A DNA stretch of 11,633 nucleotides from Phenylobacterium sp. (GCA_025350885.1 JANXXA010000362.1:1-11633); one strand, 5' to 3'; positions 1 to 8,009 are shown, numbered from the stretch's first letter. Numbers and translations: made by a program. The notes: generated from the sequence alone by a model not told the origin.

Positions 1-308
1 GCTCGGCCTCGCCGCCGATCATGTGGCCCGACTTCTACGGCATCGACATGCCGGACCGCGAAAAACTGCTGGCCGCCAACCATTCCATCGAGGAGATCGC
101 CAGGATTCTCGACGTCGACTCCATGGGTTATCTGTCGGTCGACGGCCTCTACTGGGCGATGGACTCCGCGCCGCGCGATCCGGTCTGCCCGCAGTTCACC
201 GACCACTATTTCACTGGCGACTATCCCACCCGCCTGCTGGACCGCGAGATCGCCGAGGGCCGCAACGACATGGCCGAACGCCAGCTGTCGTTCCTGGTCG
301 ACGCGTAA
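1..308 (+). CDS. purF: Amidophosphoribosyltransferase PurF, C-terminal end (5' truncated by window)
   Basis: This is the last ~100 codons of the enzyme that moves the glutamine amide nitrogen to PRPP, the first committed step of purine synthesis in the cytoplasm. The frame is open from base 3 and ends with TAA at 306-308. The visible residues SPPIMWPDFYGIDMP followed by REKLLAANHS and the later DSMGYLS are characteristic of the C-terminal part of PurF, where the family normally has S/CPP, FYGID and SLGYLS. The tail YFTGDYPTRLLD is typical of alphaproteobacterial PurF. The real start lies upstream of the window. The stop is followed at once by the inverted repeat at 324-490 and not by an obvious simple terminator. 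Confidence in the family is high from the motifs alone. Confidence 0.95.
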   Translation, partial: SASPPIMWPDFYGIDMPDREKLLAANHSIEEIARILDVDSMGYLSVDGLYWAMDSAPRDPVCPQFTDHYFTGDYPTRLLDREIAEGRNDMAERQLSFLVDA

Positions 309-323
309 TGAATCTACCGCCCC

Positions 324-490
324 CATTGCGGCAGCAATGGCGGGAGGGGGACCGCCCGCCGAAGATCGGGTGGTGGAGGGGGCGAGCCTCCGCCTGCCGA
401 GCCCAATCGCGAACCGATCCACGAGCCTGGGGCTTGCCCCCTCCACCATCGGCTTTGCAGCCGACGGTCCCCCTCCCGCCGCTTCGCGGG
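324..490. repeat. Large imperfect intergenic inverted repeat (multi-hairpin element)
   Basis: The space between purF and the transporter gene is almost filled by a nested inverted repeat. Outer arms 341-353 (CGGGAGGGGGACC) and 466-478 are exact reverse complements. Inner arms 371-383 (TGGTGGAGGGGGC) and 436-448 are also exact reverse complements. Small hairpins decorate it: 324-329 with 334-339, 450-454 with 459-463, and 475-479 with 486-490. The loop side, 384-435, is not self-complementary. I recall similar CCCCCTCCACC/GGTCCCCCTCCC elements as dispersed intergenic repeats in Caulobacterales genomes, but one window cannot prove dispersal. The element could end purF transcription or fold the leader of the next gene, since its right end touches the ribosome binding site of the transporter. 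Confidence 0.8.
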
Positions 491-498
491 TGAGGTAG

Positions 499-1500
499 AT
501 GACCTCCTCAACACCGCAGGAACCGGCCAAGCAAGCCGGCCTCTTCACCCGCCTGAGGGTCGATAAGTATCTCCTGCTGATCATCAGCATGGTCGTCGTC
601 GCCTCGGTCCTGCCAGCGCGGGGAGACGCCGCGACGGGCTTTGGCTGGGCGACCAAGGTGGGCATCGGCCTGGTGTTCTTCCTGCACGGCGCGCGGCTCA
701 GTCGCGAGGCGGTGATCGGCGGCCTGACCCACTGGCGGCTGCATCTGGTGGTGCTGGCGGCCACCTATGGGCTGTTCCCCCTGCTCTGTCTGGGACTGGC
801 GGCGCTGCCCGTCTGGATCACCCCGCCGGCGCTGGCGGGCGGCATCGTCTTCCTGGGCTGCCTGCCCTCGACCATCCAGTCGTCGATAGGTTTCACCGTG
901 ATCGCCCGGGGCAATGTCGCCGCCGCCGTCGCCGCCGCCTCGGCGTCCAATCTGCTGGGGATCATCCTGACGCCGATCCTGGTCAGCCTGCTGCTACACG
1001 CCAGGGGCGCGGTCTCGGCGGCGTCGGCCGAGGCCATTGTCCTGCAACTGCTGGCTCCCTTCATCGCCGGCCAGGTGCTGCGCCGTTGGCTGGGCGGCTG
1101 GGTCGCGACCCACGCCACGCTGATGCAGATCGTCGACCGGGGCTCGATCCTGCTGGTGGTCTACACGGCCTTTTCCAGCGCAGTCGTCGCCGGCGTCTGG
1201 TCACAGCTGGGCGCGCTGGATCTTGCGCGGCTGCTGGTGATCTGCGCGGTCCTGCTGGCCGCCGTCCTGGCCGCCACATACGTCACCGCGCGGACGCTGG
1301 AGTTCGCCACCGCCGACGAGATCGCCATCGTCTTCTGCGGCTCCAAGAAGAGCCTGGCCAGCGGGGTCCCCATGGCCGGGGTGCTGTTTCCCGCCGCCAC
1401 CGCAGGTCTGGCCCTGCTGCCGCTCATGCTGTTCCACCAGATCCAGTTGATGGCCTGCGCGGTGATCGCCCAGCGCTACGCGAACCGGGCAAAAGACTAG
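499..1500 (+). CDS. Bile acid:sodium symporter-like membrane transporter (SLC10A7/YfeH type)
   Basis: This 333-residue polytopic inner-membrane protein has about ten hydrophobic segments between residues 23 and 325. Signatures of the YfeH/SLC10A7 branch of the BASS superfamily are visible: FLHGARLSRE (61-70), CLPSTIQSS (121-129), a small-residue helix AAASASNLLG (145-154), and FCGSKKSLASGVPMA (279-293), which holds the crossover-helix motif. The length matches the family (about 320-340). The substrate is unknown for bacterial members, and the SLC10 name does not mean that bile acids are carried. The ATG at 499 follows GTGAGG, which sits in the right edge of the upstream inverted repeat. The last 77 bases overlap the convergent DoxX-like gene. 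The gene sits between purF and the SDR gene, genes that I recall as often close in alphaproteobacteria, so it may be a later insertion. Confidence 0.88.
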   Translation: MTSSTPQEPAKQAGLFTRLRVDKYLLLIISMVVVASVLPARGDAATGFGWATKVGIGLVFFLHGARLSREAVIGGLTHWRLHLVVLAATYGLFPLLCLGLAALPVWITPPALAGGIVFLGCLPSTIQSSIGFTVIARGNVAAAVAAASASNLLGIILTPILVSLLLHARGAVSAASAEAIVLQLLAPFIAGQVLRRWLGGWVATHATLMQIVDRGSILLVVYTAFSSAVVAGVWSQLGALDLARLLVICAVLLAAVLAATYVTARTLEFATADEIAIVFCGSKKSLASGVPMAGVLFPAATAGLALLPLMLFHQIQLMACAVIAQRYANRAKD

Positions 1501-1900
1501 GTGACGGCACGAGCGCCCAGGGTCCGTCGCCGAGCAGGACCTGGAGGCCTAGAAGCGCCAACCAGACCAGCGGCAGCTCCGCGCCCCCGCCCGTGAAATA
1601 GAAGCCTTTCCGAACAAGCCAGAATTGTGCGGCGCCGGCCATCATCGGCATGGCGTAGAGGGCGGCGTATCGCGCGAACACGCCCGGGATCAGGAGCACG
1701 GCGCCGACAATCTCGGCCGAGAGTACATAGGCCGGCACGACGGAGGAGTATCCGGTCGCAACCAACCCGCTCCACCACGCCTCAACACCGCCCGGCAGAA
1801 CCGCGAACTTCCAATAGAGATGCGCGATGAACAGGAAGCCCAGCAACAATCGCAGCAGCAGTGGCGCAGCCTCGCGCAACGACGCCTTACGCTCTTCCAT
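1424..1900 (-). CDS. DoxX-like small integral membrane protein
   Basis: The protein has 158 residues from the ATG at 1898-1900, chosen because GGGAG lies about 7 bases upstream. A longer in-frame reading from 1990 adds 30 low-complexity residues and is less likely. Four hydrophobic helices are visible near residues 12-32, 58-76, 80-97 and 110-124, with RLLLGFLFIAHLYWK in the first, the usual size and pattern of the DoxX/DoxD-like superfamily. The role of these quinone-linked or redox-linked membrane proteins varies, and no specific function can be assigned. The last ~25 residues (Ser/Arg/Pro/Gly-rich) are read entirely from the antisense strand of the transporter's 3' end. They are unlike the rest of the protein and look like run-on sequence after loss of an earlier stop. 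Confidence 0.75.
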   Translation of the reverse strand: MEERKASLREAAPLLLRLLLGFLFIAHLYWKFAVLPGGVEAWWSGLVATGYSSVVPAYVLSAEIVGAVLLIPGVFARYAALYAMPMMAGAAQFWLVRKGFYFTGGGAELPLVWLALLGLQVLLGDGPWALVPSPSLLPGSRSAGRSPRRPSTGSGGTA

Positions 1901-1983
1901 AGCTCCCACCCCCACCCGGCACCCTGCGCCGAGGGAGCGTAGCCTTATTGAAGAAGGGTTGGAACGTGGCCTCGCCCTTGTGA

Positions 1984-2012
1984 CTGACAATCCAGTCGAG
2001 ACCCGCTAGACA
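1984..2012 (+). promoter_or_regulatory. Candidate housekeeping promoter of the SDR gene (leaderless?)
   Basis: CTGACAA (1984-1990), a 14-base spacer and GCTAGACA (2005-2012) fit the Caulobacter housekeeping sigma consensus TTGACGS, 10-14 bases, GCTANAWC, with a few mismatches. A start point about 7 bases past the -10 would fall at roughly 2019-2021, at the SDR ATG, giving a leaderless transcript. This agrees with the absence of a Shine-Dalgarno sequence before that ATG. The call rests on consensus matching only. Confidence 0.4.
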
Positions 2013-2020
2013 CCCGCCCC

Positions 2021-2782
2021 ATGTCCCCGCCCCCCTCCGACAAGCCGCTCTCCGGCAAGATCGCTCTGGTCACTGGCGCCAGTCGCGGCATCGGCCGAGC
2101 CTGCGCGCTGGCGCTGGCGGCGGCCGGCGCCCAGGTGGTCGCCGTGGCCCGCACCGAAGGCGGCCTCACCGACCTCGACGACGAGATCCGCAAGCTCACC
2201 GGCGAACTCGCCACCCTCGTGCCGCTGGACATCGCCGACGGCGACAGTCTCGACCGGCTGGGCGGTATCCTGCACCAGCGGTTCGGCCGCCTCGACATCC
2301 TGGTCCACGCCGCTGCGATCCTTGGGCCCATCACCCCGGTCAGCCACATCGAGCCCAAGCACTGGGATCGGATCGTGGCGGTAAACCTGACAGCGACCTA
2401 TCGGTTGATCCGCACCACCGAGCCGCTGTTGCGCGCGTCAGAGGCCGGCCGCGCCATCTTCCTGACCACTGGGCGCGTGGCCCAGCCCAAGGCGTTCTGG
2501 GGCCCCTACGGGGTCACCAAGGCCGGCATGGAGCACATGGTCCGCACCTGGGCGGACGAACTGGAGCAGACGGCGGTCCGCGCCGTCTTGCTGGATCCCA
2601 ACACCATGCGCACCGCGATGCGCGCCGAGGCCATGCCGGGCGAAGACCCGGACACCGTAACCCCGCCGTCAGAGATCGGCCCGCTGATCGTGCAACTCGC
2701 CCAGGCCGACCTCGGCCTGCCGCACGCTAACGTGGTCTTTTCCCACTGGAAGGCGCAGGGCGAGACGCTCGCTTCGGCTTAA
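2021..2782 (+). CDS. Short-chain dehydrogenase/reductase (SDR family oxidoreductase)
   Basis: This 253-residue cytosolic Rossmann-fold oxidoreductase probably uses NAD(P)H. The cofactor motif TGASRGIG lies at 18-25, the acidic/adenine-side segment LDIAD at 69-73, HAAA in place of the usual NNAG at 96-99, the structural Asn at 122, and YGVTK (Y163, K167) as the catalytic pair. The usual catalytic Ser, 13 residues before the Tyr, is Thr150 here (FLTTGRVA), a conservative but notable change. The substrate is unknown. The overall pattern, including WGPY-VTK and the [14 protein letters not shown] stretch, is like the YciK-type SDRs often found near purF in alphaproteobacteria. No ribosome binding site precedes the ATG, and a promoter candidate ends just before it. 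The last 56 bases overlap the convergent der gene. Confidence 0.9.
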   Translation: MSPPPSDKPLSGKIALVTGASRGIGRACALALAAAGAQVVAVARTEGGLTDLDDEIRKLTGELATLVPLDIADGDSLDRLGGILHQRFGRLDILVHAAAILGPITPVSHIEPKHWDRIVAVNLTATYRLIRTTEPLLRASEAGRAIFLTTGRVAQPKAFWGPYGVTKAGMEHMVRTWADELEQTAVRAVLLDPNTMRTAMRAEAMPGEDPDTVTPPSEIGPLIVQLAQADLGLPHANVVFSHWKAQGETLASA

Positions 2783-4337
2783 CGCCGGGGCGCGCGAGTT
2801 TCTGGGCCCGGCCGCGGGGCGCGCCGGTCTTCGGCTTGGTGTTGCCGTAGGGTTTGGGCTTGGCGGCCTTGGGTTTTCCCGCCGCCCCGGCCTTGGCTTT
2901 GGCCGACGCCGCCGTACGCCGCTTGGCGTTCAGGCCGGTCGTCGGCAGGCCGCCCTCGGGCAGCCCGAACGGCGCGCGCGCCGAACCCTGACCCGACTTC
3001 TCCTCGCCCTCGGCATAGGGGTTCTTGTTCGATTTGACCGTCACCCGGATCGGCACCCCCGGCAGGTCGAAGCTTTCGCGGATCGAATTGACCAAGTAGC
3101 GGCGATAGCTCTCCGGCAGCTGGTCGGCGCGGCTGGCGAACAGGACGAAGGTCGGCGGCCGGGCCTTGGTCTGAGCCATATATTTGGGCTTGATCCGGCG
3201 GCCGCTCACCGCCGGCGGCGGGTGGCGCTCGGTAGCCATCTTCAGCCAGTCGTTGAGGTCGCGGGTCTTCACCTTGGTCGACCAGTCGGTGTGGGTCTTG
3301 AACACCGCCGGCATCAACTTCTCCAGGCCCCGCCCGGTCTCCGCCGACAGCGGGATGATCGGCGCCCCGCGCACCTGCGGCAGCTGGCGCTGCGCCTCCT
3401 CGACAATCTCGGCGAGGCGGCTTTGCGGATCCTCCACCAGGTCCCACTTGGCCAGGACGAAAACCAGCGCTCGGCCTTCGCGTTCAACGAGATCGGCGAT
3501 CTGCAGGTCCTGGATCTCGAAAGGGTGGGTGGCGTCCATCACCAGGATGACAATCTCGGCGAAGGTGATGGCGCGGATCGAGTCGTGGGTGGAAAGCTTC
3601 TCCAGCTTCTCCTGCACCTTGGCCTTGCGCCGCAGGCCGGCGGTATCCACCAGCCGTACAGCCTTGCCGTCCCAGGTCCAGTCGACGGGGATGGCGTCGC
3701 GAGTAATCCCGGCCTCGGGCCCGGTCAGCATCCGGTCCTCGCCGATCAGTTTGTTGACCAGGGTCGATTTACCGGCGTTGGGCCGCCCGACGATGGCGAT
3801 CTTGACCGCCTTGTCGCCGTCTTCGTCCGCATGATCGTCCTGGTTGGGGGCCACCCCGATCAGGGCGGCGTAGAGGTCGGCCATGCCCTCACCGTGCTCG
3901 GCGGAGATCGGCACCGGCTCGCCAAGACCGAGCCCGAAGGCCTCCAGGATGCCGCTCTCGCCGGCCCGGCCCTCGGCCTTGTTGGCCACCACCACCACCG
4001 GCATGTCGCGCCGGCGCAGGATTTCGGCGAACACCTCGTCCATCGGCGTGACGCCCTCGCGGCTGTCGATCACGAAGAGGGCGATGTCGGCGTCGTCGAT
4101 GGCCAGCTCGGTCTGGATGCGCATGCGCGCCTCCAGACTGTCATCGGTGACATCCTCGAAGCCGGCGGTATCGATCAGCTCCAGGTCGAGATCGCCGATC
4201 CGGCCGGTGCCGAAGCGCCGGTCACGGGTCACGCCCGGCTGGTCATCGACGATGGCCAGCTTGCGGCCCGCCAGCCGGTTGAACAGCGTCGACTTGCCCA
4301 CGTTGGGTCGCCCGACGATCGCGAGTTTCAGCGCCAT
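2727..4337 (-). CDS. der: Ribosome-associated GTPase Der (EngA)
   Basis: This 536-residue tandem GTPase acts in 50S ribosomal subunit maturation. G domain 1 has GRPNVGKS (9-16), DTAG (56-59) and NKAE (119-122). G domain 2 has GRPNAGKS (184-191), DTAG (231-234) and SAETG (331-335). A KH-like domain follows, about 352-438, with [10 protein letters not shown] at its end. Two features stand out. The G4 motif of domain 2 reads AKWD (296-299) where the family has NKWD. A basic Lys/Ala/Pro/Arg tail of about 86 residues extends past the KH domain, while the E. coli protein ends near 490 residues. The gene is the last of yfgM-bamB-der, 25 bases after bamB, with no strong Shine-Dalgarno sequence. Its 3' end overlaps the SDR gene by 56 bases on the opposite strand. 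Confidence 0.97.
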   Translation of the reverse strand: MALKLAIVGRPNVGKSTLFNRLAGRKLAIVDDQPGVTRDRRFGTGRIGDLDLELIDTAGFEDVTDDSLEARMRIQTELAIDDADIALFVIDSREGVTPMDEVFAEILRRRDMPVVVVANKAEGRAGESGILEAFGLGLGEPVPISAEHGEGMADLYAALIGVAPNQDDHADEDGDKAVKIAIVGRPNAGKSTLVNKLIGEDRMLTGPEAGITRDAIPVDWTWDGKAVRLVDTAGLRRKAKVQEKLEKLSTHDSIRAITFAEIVILVMDATHPFEIQDLQIADLVEREGRALVFVLAKWDLVEDPQSRLAEIVEEAQRQLPQVRGAPIIPLSAETGRGLEKLMPAVFKTHTDWSTKVKTRDLNDWLKMATERHPPPAVSGRRIKPKYMAQTKARPPTFVLFASRADQLPESYRRYLVNSIRESFDLPGVPIRVTVKSNKNPYAEGEEKSGQGSARAPFGLPEGGLPTTGLNAKRRTAASAKAKAGAAGKPKAAKPKPYGNTKPKTGAPRGRAQKLARPGVKPKRASRPAPSSGKRPR

Positions 4338-4362
4338 GAGGCCAGCATAGACTGAAAAGTGG

Positions 4363-5751
4363 TCAGCGCAGCGCGATCAGCTGGGCGTCGTCGGTGACCA
4401 CGTAGATCATGCCGCCCACCGCGATCGGGCCGATCAAGGCCGGCGCGCCAAGCTCAACCCGCCGATCCACCGCGCCGGTCTTGGCGTTGAGCGCCACCAG
4501 TTGGCCGCTTGATCCCACAATGATCAGCCGGTTGTTGGCCAGGATTGGGGTGGACCACAGGGCCTTTCCGACCTTGCGACCCCCGATGCCCCACAGGCCG
4601 CCCTTGCGCTTGGCCACATAGCCCGCGTTGAGGTCGCGCATCCAGTAGATCTGGCCGCTCTCGCGCGACACACAGATCACCTGGCCGTCCTTGGCCACCA
4701 CATAGACCACGTCCCCGGCCGGCAGCGGCGAGGTGATGCCCACCACCGGCAGGCTCCAGCGGGCCTGGCCGGTGCGCAGGTCGGTGGCGGCGAATACGCC
4801 CGAATGGCTGACCGCGAACACGTCGCCCTGATAGATCGCCGGACGCCCGGCGATGTCGCGAATTTCCGAGAGCGCGCTGTTGCGGCTGGCCCGCGACAGG
4901 GCCTCGTTCCACAGGTCGTTGCCATTGGACGTGCGCAGCGCCACCAGCTCGCCGGACCCGAATGAAGCCACCACCGTATCGCCCGACACCGCAGGGCTCG
5001 ACGACGACAGGATGCGCGCCGATTCCGACAGCGCCTGATACGTCCAGCCCGGCGCGCCGGTGGCGGCGTCGAAGGTCATCAGGGTGTTGTCGATGGCCAC
5101 GGCCATGACCCGGCCGCCGACAACGGTCGGCGCGCCATGGATCGGCTGCTCGGTGCGCGTCCGCCAGCCGACCCGGCCCGTGGCGGCATCAAGCTGAGCG
5201 ACCATCCGATAGCCGGAGGTCATGTAGAGTTTGCCGGCGGCGAGCGCGAGACCGCCGCCGAAGGCTTCCTTGTCGCGCTTGTTCTCGGTCGGTCGCATAT
5301 TGGCGCGCCACACCTCAGCTCCCGTCTGGGCGTCGCGGGCCGAGATCGTCGCCTCGGCATCCAGTAGATAGATCCGGCCGTCGGCGGCCACCGGCGGCGC
5401 CGTGACATTCGCGCCGTCCTTGGAACCCTTGCCGAAGCCGCGGCGCCAGACGATGCCGAGGTTTGGCGCCGCGTCGGCGTTGCCAACCACCTGCTCCGCC
5501 GTTCCGCCGGGCAGCGGCCAGTCCGCCACGACGCCGACGGGCGGCAGGGCGAAGTCCACGCCCTTCAGCGCCTCCGCCGGCTCCAGCTTCTGGTCGGCGG
5601 CGACAATCGAGATGCGCTCGCCCTCGGCGGCAATCTCCTTGGGTTCGCCCTTCCCCTGGAACGGATTGATCTTGCTGATCGTCGAGCAACCGCTGGCGCC
5701 CAGAGCGGCGATCATCAGGACGGCGAGGACGCTTGGGCGGAAAGGCGTCAT
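4363..5751 (-). CDS. bamB: Outer membrane protein assembly lipoprotein BamB (PQQ-like beta-propeller)
   Basis: This 462-residue lipoprotein belongs to the BAM complex, which inserts beta-barrel proteins into the outer membrane. It is periplasmic and anchored to the inner leaflet of the outer membrane. A signal peptide (hydrophobic 8-20) ends in a lipobox-like ASGC with Cys22 as the lipidated residue. From about residue 100 onward there are repeated PQQ-type blades, seen as D-x-TG-x-x-x-W patterns: [38 protein letters not shown] and a final [10 protein letters not shown]. The protein is longer than E. coli BamB (392), with extra sequence at the N-terminus and around the [12 protein letters not shown] stretch. 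The start ATG overlaps the stop of the upstream yfgM-like gene (ATGA), so translation is probably coupled. The order yfgM-bamB-der is conserved in proteobacteria and supports the call strongly. Confidence 0.93.
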   Translation of the reverse strand: MTPFRPSVLAVLMIAALGASGCSTISKINPFQGKGEPKEIAAEGERISIVAADQKLEPAEALKGVDFALPPVGVVADWPLPGGTAEQVVGNADAAPNLGIVWRRGFGKGSKDGANVTAPPVAADGRIYLLDAEATISARDAQTGAEVWRANMRPTENKRDKEAFGGGLALAAGKLYMTSGYRMVAQLDAATGRVGWRTRTEQPIHGAPTVVGGRVMAVAIDNTLMTFDAATGAPGWTYQALSESARILSSSSPAVSGDTVVASFGSGELVALRTSNGNDLWNEALSRASRNSALSEIRDIAGRPAIYQGDVFAVSHSGVFAATDLRTGQARWSLPVVGITSPLPAGDVVYVVAKDGQVICVSRESGQIYWMRDLNAGYVAKRKGGLWGIGGRKVGKALWSTPILANNRLIIVGSSGQLVALNAKTGAVDRRVELGAPALIGPIAVGGMIYVVTDDAQLIALR

Positions 5752-6512
5752 TGCGGGACAGGCGCCTGTTCTTGAGCCAGTGGCATTCCGCCGGGCGCGA
5801 CAAGCATCGCCGGCGGCAGGCTCGCGGCGGCCTTGACGGCGGCCGGAACCGCCTTGGCCGAGCCGGTATCGATCAGCTCCACGGCGGCCTTGGCCCGCTG
5901 GCGCGCGCCTTCCAGCGAGTCCAGCGAATTGGCGATGACCACGAAGTCTCCCCGCGCGCCGGCGCTGTCGCCCTTCATCAGCTTGGCGAAGGCCAACGCT
6001 TCACGCGCCTGCACCCGATAGGGCCGGCCCTCTTTGATCAGTGGCGACAAACGCCCCTCCACCTCTGCATAGGGCGCGGTGTCGAGGATCGCGAAGGCGG
6101 ATTTGAGGCGCGCGGCATCGCCCAGCACATCATCAGGCGCGGCAGCGGCGGCCTGGTCGAACAGGGCCACGGCGGACTTCATGTCATCCGGCCGACTGGA
6201 GACCATCTTCAGGCCGCCGAGCTGCATCAGCGCCAGGGCCGCGTAGGCCTTGGCCGGCGACTTCGAGACCGCTGCAAATAGCTCAGTGGCCTTGCCGGCA
6301 TCCCCCTGAGCCAGCGCCGATTGGGCGAGCCCGTACTGCACGGACGCCTTGTCGGTGGTCTGCTGGCGATATTGCTGCCAGCCCCAGACCCCAAGCGCGA
6401 TGATCAGAGCCCCGGCCGCCAGCGCCAGGATCCACGGCGCGGCCTTGCGGGCAAGCGCCCGGTAACGGTCGGAGCGCAGCTGCTCCTCGACCTCTTCAAA
6501 CAGATCGGTCAA
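5748..6512 (-). CDS. YfgM-like membrane-anchored tetratricopeptide protein
   Basis: This 254-residue protein has one transmembrane helix (about 26-45, PWILALAAGALIIALGVW), a short cytoplasmic N-terminus, and a periplasmic TPR-like helical region (about 55-225) of Ala-rich repeats. This is the architecture of YfgM, which in E. coli contacts the SecYEG translocon and the chaperone PpiD and helps hand over periplasmic proteins. The start is TTG (6510-6512), preceded by GGAG with a 7-base spacing. MTDLFEEVEEQLR is a typical family N-terminus, so the TTG is well supported. The stop overlaps the bamB start by four bases. The C-terminal ~30 residues are Pro/Ala/Met-rich and probably disordered. A promoter candidate lies about 50 bases upstream. 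Confidence 0.88.
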   Translation of the reverse strand: MTDLFEEVEEQLRSDRYRALARKAAPWILALAAGALIIALGVWGWQQYRQQTTDKASVQYGLAQSALAQGDAGKATELFAAVSKSPAKAYAALALMQLGGLKMVSSRPDDMKSAVALFDQAAAAAPDDVLGDAARLKSAFAILDTAPYAEVEGRLSPLIKEGRPYRVQAREALAFAKLMKGDSAGARGDFVVIANSLDSLEGARQRAKAAVELIDTGSAKAVPAAVKAAASLPPAMLVAPGGMPLAQEQAPVPQ

Positions 6513-6559
6513 TCGGGGACTCCGGACAGAATTTGGCGCCGCGTTTCAGAGGCCGGGAA

Positions 6560-6586
6560 CCTATAGCGCGCCGCCTTGCGCCGCAA
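6560..6586 (-). promoter_or_regulatory. Candidate housekeeping promoter of yfgM-bamB-der
   Basis: Read on the minus strand, TTGCGGC (6586-6580), a 12-base spacer and GCTATAGG (6567-6560) match the Caulobacter vegetative consensus TTGACGS, 10-14 bases, GCTANAWC, in most positions. Transcription would begin near 6553 and give a leader of about 40 bases containing the GGAG that serves the TTG start. This would separate the envelope operon from the sigma-factor cluster upstream. It is a consensus match only. Confidence 0.5.
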
Positions 6587-6622
6587 CCGATCCTCCTGCC
6601 GGAAAGATCGCGGAAGGCCGTT

Positions 6623-7000
6623 TCAGATTTCGCCGATCACCCGGCTCAGCACGAAGCCCATCATCACAACGGCCGCGGCCGCGGCGACCCATACCACGCC
6701 GCCGCCGCTCGAGGCTGCAGCGACCCAGTCTGTGCCGTTCGACAGATGGTTCAGGCTGGTCGAGATCAGGCGGGCGGAATCCCCTACCGCCTCGGCCCGC
6801 TGGAACAGGTTGGACACCATCAGCTGGCTGACCCCGATGACGCCGCCGACCAGGCCCGCGGCCCCGATCAGCCAGCGGCGGGCCATCCACCCCGCATCCA
6901 GCCGCCGCGCCACACGCTCGGCGAAGGCGCCCGCGTCCGACAGCTCCGAAGTAGCGGCGAAGAGACGCTCGAGCCGACGCTCGAATTCAATCTCAGCCAT
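6623..7000 (-). CDS. Small two-helix membrane protein, putative regulator of ECF sigma factor 1
   Basis: This 125-residue protein is not recognised by name. The start at 7000 was chosen because GGGGAGG lies 8 bases upstream inside the sigma gene and because the reading MAEIEFERRLERLFAATSEL is charged and helical. A longer reading from 7096 would run back into the sigma gene. Start and sigma stop overlap by eight bases (ATGGCTGA), so translation is probably coupled. Cytoplasmic residues 1-41 hold RRLERLFA (8-15) and DAGAFAERV (22-30). Two hydrophobic helices lie at about 43-61 and 101-120. It has no HxxxCxxC zinc anti-sigma motif. By position and by motif similarity to the 102-residue protein at 8102-8410 it is likely the sigma-binding or sequestering partner, but that is inference. 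Confidence 0.75.
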   Translation of the reverse strand: MAEIEFERRLERLFAATSELSDAGAFAERVARRLDAGWMARRWLIGAAGLVGGVIGVSQLMVSNLFQRAEAVGDSARLISTSLNHLSNGTDWVAAASSGGGVVWVAAAAAVVMMGFVLSRVIGEI

Positions 7001-7577
7001 TGCCACGCCTCCCCTCAAGATCCGCGCCGTCGCCCGGCGCCAGTCGCGTTCTGAGTTTATCCAGACCACGTTTGACATGCGATTTGACCGTTCCAAGGGG
7101 CAGGTTCAAGGCCTCCGCCGCCTCACTGTGAGAAAGTCCCGCGCCGAAGCACAGGGTCACGCAGAGCCGTTCAGCGGGTCCCAGGGTCTTCAACGCCTCG
7201 TCCAGATCAATGGCTGCGTCGGCATCGCCGCCGCCGACATCGGGCTCGTCCTCGATCTCCTCCGTCGCGATCGCCCCCAGCCGGCGGTCACGCTGCAGGC
7301 GACGAAGATAGAGCCTGGCGGCGATCTTGCGGACCCATCCAGCGAAGGTTCCCTCGCCGCGAAATTCGGCGATCCGTTCGAAGGCGGTGAGGAAGGCGTC
7401 CTGCGCAACATCGTCGGCCTCCGCGCCCTGGGCGCCCATCCGACGCAGCACACCGCGCACGGCCGAGCCGTGCCTACGCACCAGCTCCCCGAAGGCGCGC
7501 CGCTCACCGGTCGCCGCCTGGGTGCACAGCTCCACATCGTGCAGGCTGGCGAACTTTGAGTGTGTTGCGCCCAACAT
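6993..7577 (-). CDS. ECF-family RNA polymerase sigma factor (copy 1)
   Basis: This 194-residue sigma-70-family factor contains only regions 2 and 4, as ECF sigmas do. Region 2 covers about 25-97, with DDVAQDAFLTAF (55-66) as the core-binding/-10 segment. After an acidic linker (ATEEIEDEPDVGG), region 4 covers about 125-178, with the helix-turn-helix SHSEAAEALNLPLGTVKSHV (149-168) for -35 recognition. The ATG at 7575-7577 has GGGGGAA about 6 bases upstream and lies 24 bases after the stop of the DUF6249-type gene. Its stop overlaps the next membrane-protein gene. It would direct polymerase to a regulon that cannot be read from this window. Region 4 is nearly identical to that of the sigma at 8394-8936, which points to a module duplication. 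Confidence 0.92.
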   Translation of the reverse strand: MLGATHSKFASLHDVELCTQAATGERRAFGELVRRHGSAVRGVLRRMGAQGAEADDVAQDAFLTAFERIAEFRGEGTFAGWVRKIAARLYLRRLQRDRRLGAIATEEIEDEPDVGGGDADAAIDLDEALKTLGPAERLCVTLCFGAGLSHSEAAEALNLPLGTVKSHVKRGLDKLRTRLAPGDGADLEGRRGNG

Positions 7578-7601
7578 GGGCAGTTCCCCCGACGGCCCCG
7601 C

Positions 7602-7994
7602 CTATTTCCGCTCGCGTGCGATCGCCCACATGATGATGAACGCCACGCCGATGAAGCCTGGGAAGGCCGCGATGCCGACCATCGGGTACAGGGCGTCGGG
7701 CTCCTCGAAGCTGAGGGCAAGGCCCATGGCCGCCAGGCCGACGGCGACACCCATCCACACCAGGCCGGTTCGAAGGTCCCGCGAGGGTGACGGCGGCGCA
7801 GCGGGCGTGCGCACGTTGCTGGACATGGCGTCGATCACCTCCGTCGGCATCGGCTGGCCCTTTTCGATGGCTGCGCGCAGCGTCTCGGCCATCTTTTGCC
7901 GCTCCATGCTGCGGAAATACCTGGGTACGATCACGATGGCCGCGATCATCGCCATGAACCCGAACGGGATCAGGACTGCGATTGTGCCTTCCAT
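7602..7994 (-). CDS. DUF6249-type three-helix membrane protein (module 1)
   Basis: This 130-residue protein has an N-terminal helix (4-24), a cytoplasmic segment, and two C-terminal helices (77-95 and 103-125). The cytoplasmic part begins with a charged amphipathic stretch ending in TLRAAIEKGQPMPTEVIDAM, followed by a Pro/Ser-rich linker. From memory this matches proteins annotated as DUF6249, which have no established function. The ATG at 7992-7994 has AGAGGAG about 8 bases upstream. The gene lies 24 bases before the ECF sigma gene. R40, G46, P50 and E52 recur at identical numbers in the 164-residue protein at 8933-9427, so both are probably homologous first members of duplicated modules. 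A sensing or regulatory role for the adjacent sigma is inferred from position only. Confidence 0.82.
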   Translation of the reverse strand: MEGTIAVLIPFGFMAMIAAIVIVPRYFRSMERQKMAETLRAAIEKGQPMPTEVIDAMSSNVRTPAAPPSPSRDLRTGLVWMGVAVGLAAMGLALSFEEPDALYPMVGIAAFPGFIGVAFIIMWAIARERK

Positions 7995-8009
7995 GGGCTC
8001 AACTCCTCT

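Noticed and set aside
3222..4355. 377-codon open frame on the plus strand opposite der
   Set aside because: It is antisense to a certain gene, has His/Asp/Gly/Val-heavy composition typical of a reversed GC-rich frame, and shows no motif.
6513..6622. Search for a terminator between the sigma cluster and yfgM
   Set aside because: No convincing hairpin with a T-run was found. Only the promoter candidate could be supported.
6576..7559. 327-codon plus-strand frame opposite ECF sigma 1 and the small membrane protein
   Set aside because: It is antisense shadow sequence with no recognisable domain. The minus-strand reading has clear sigma regions 2 and 4.
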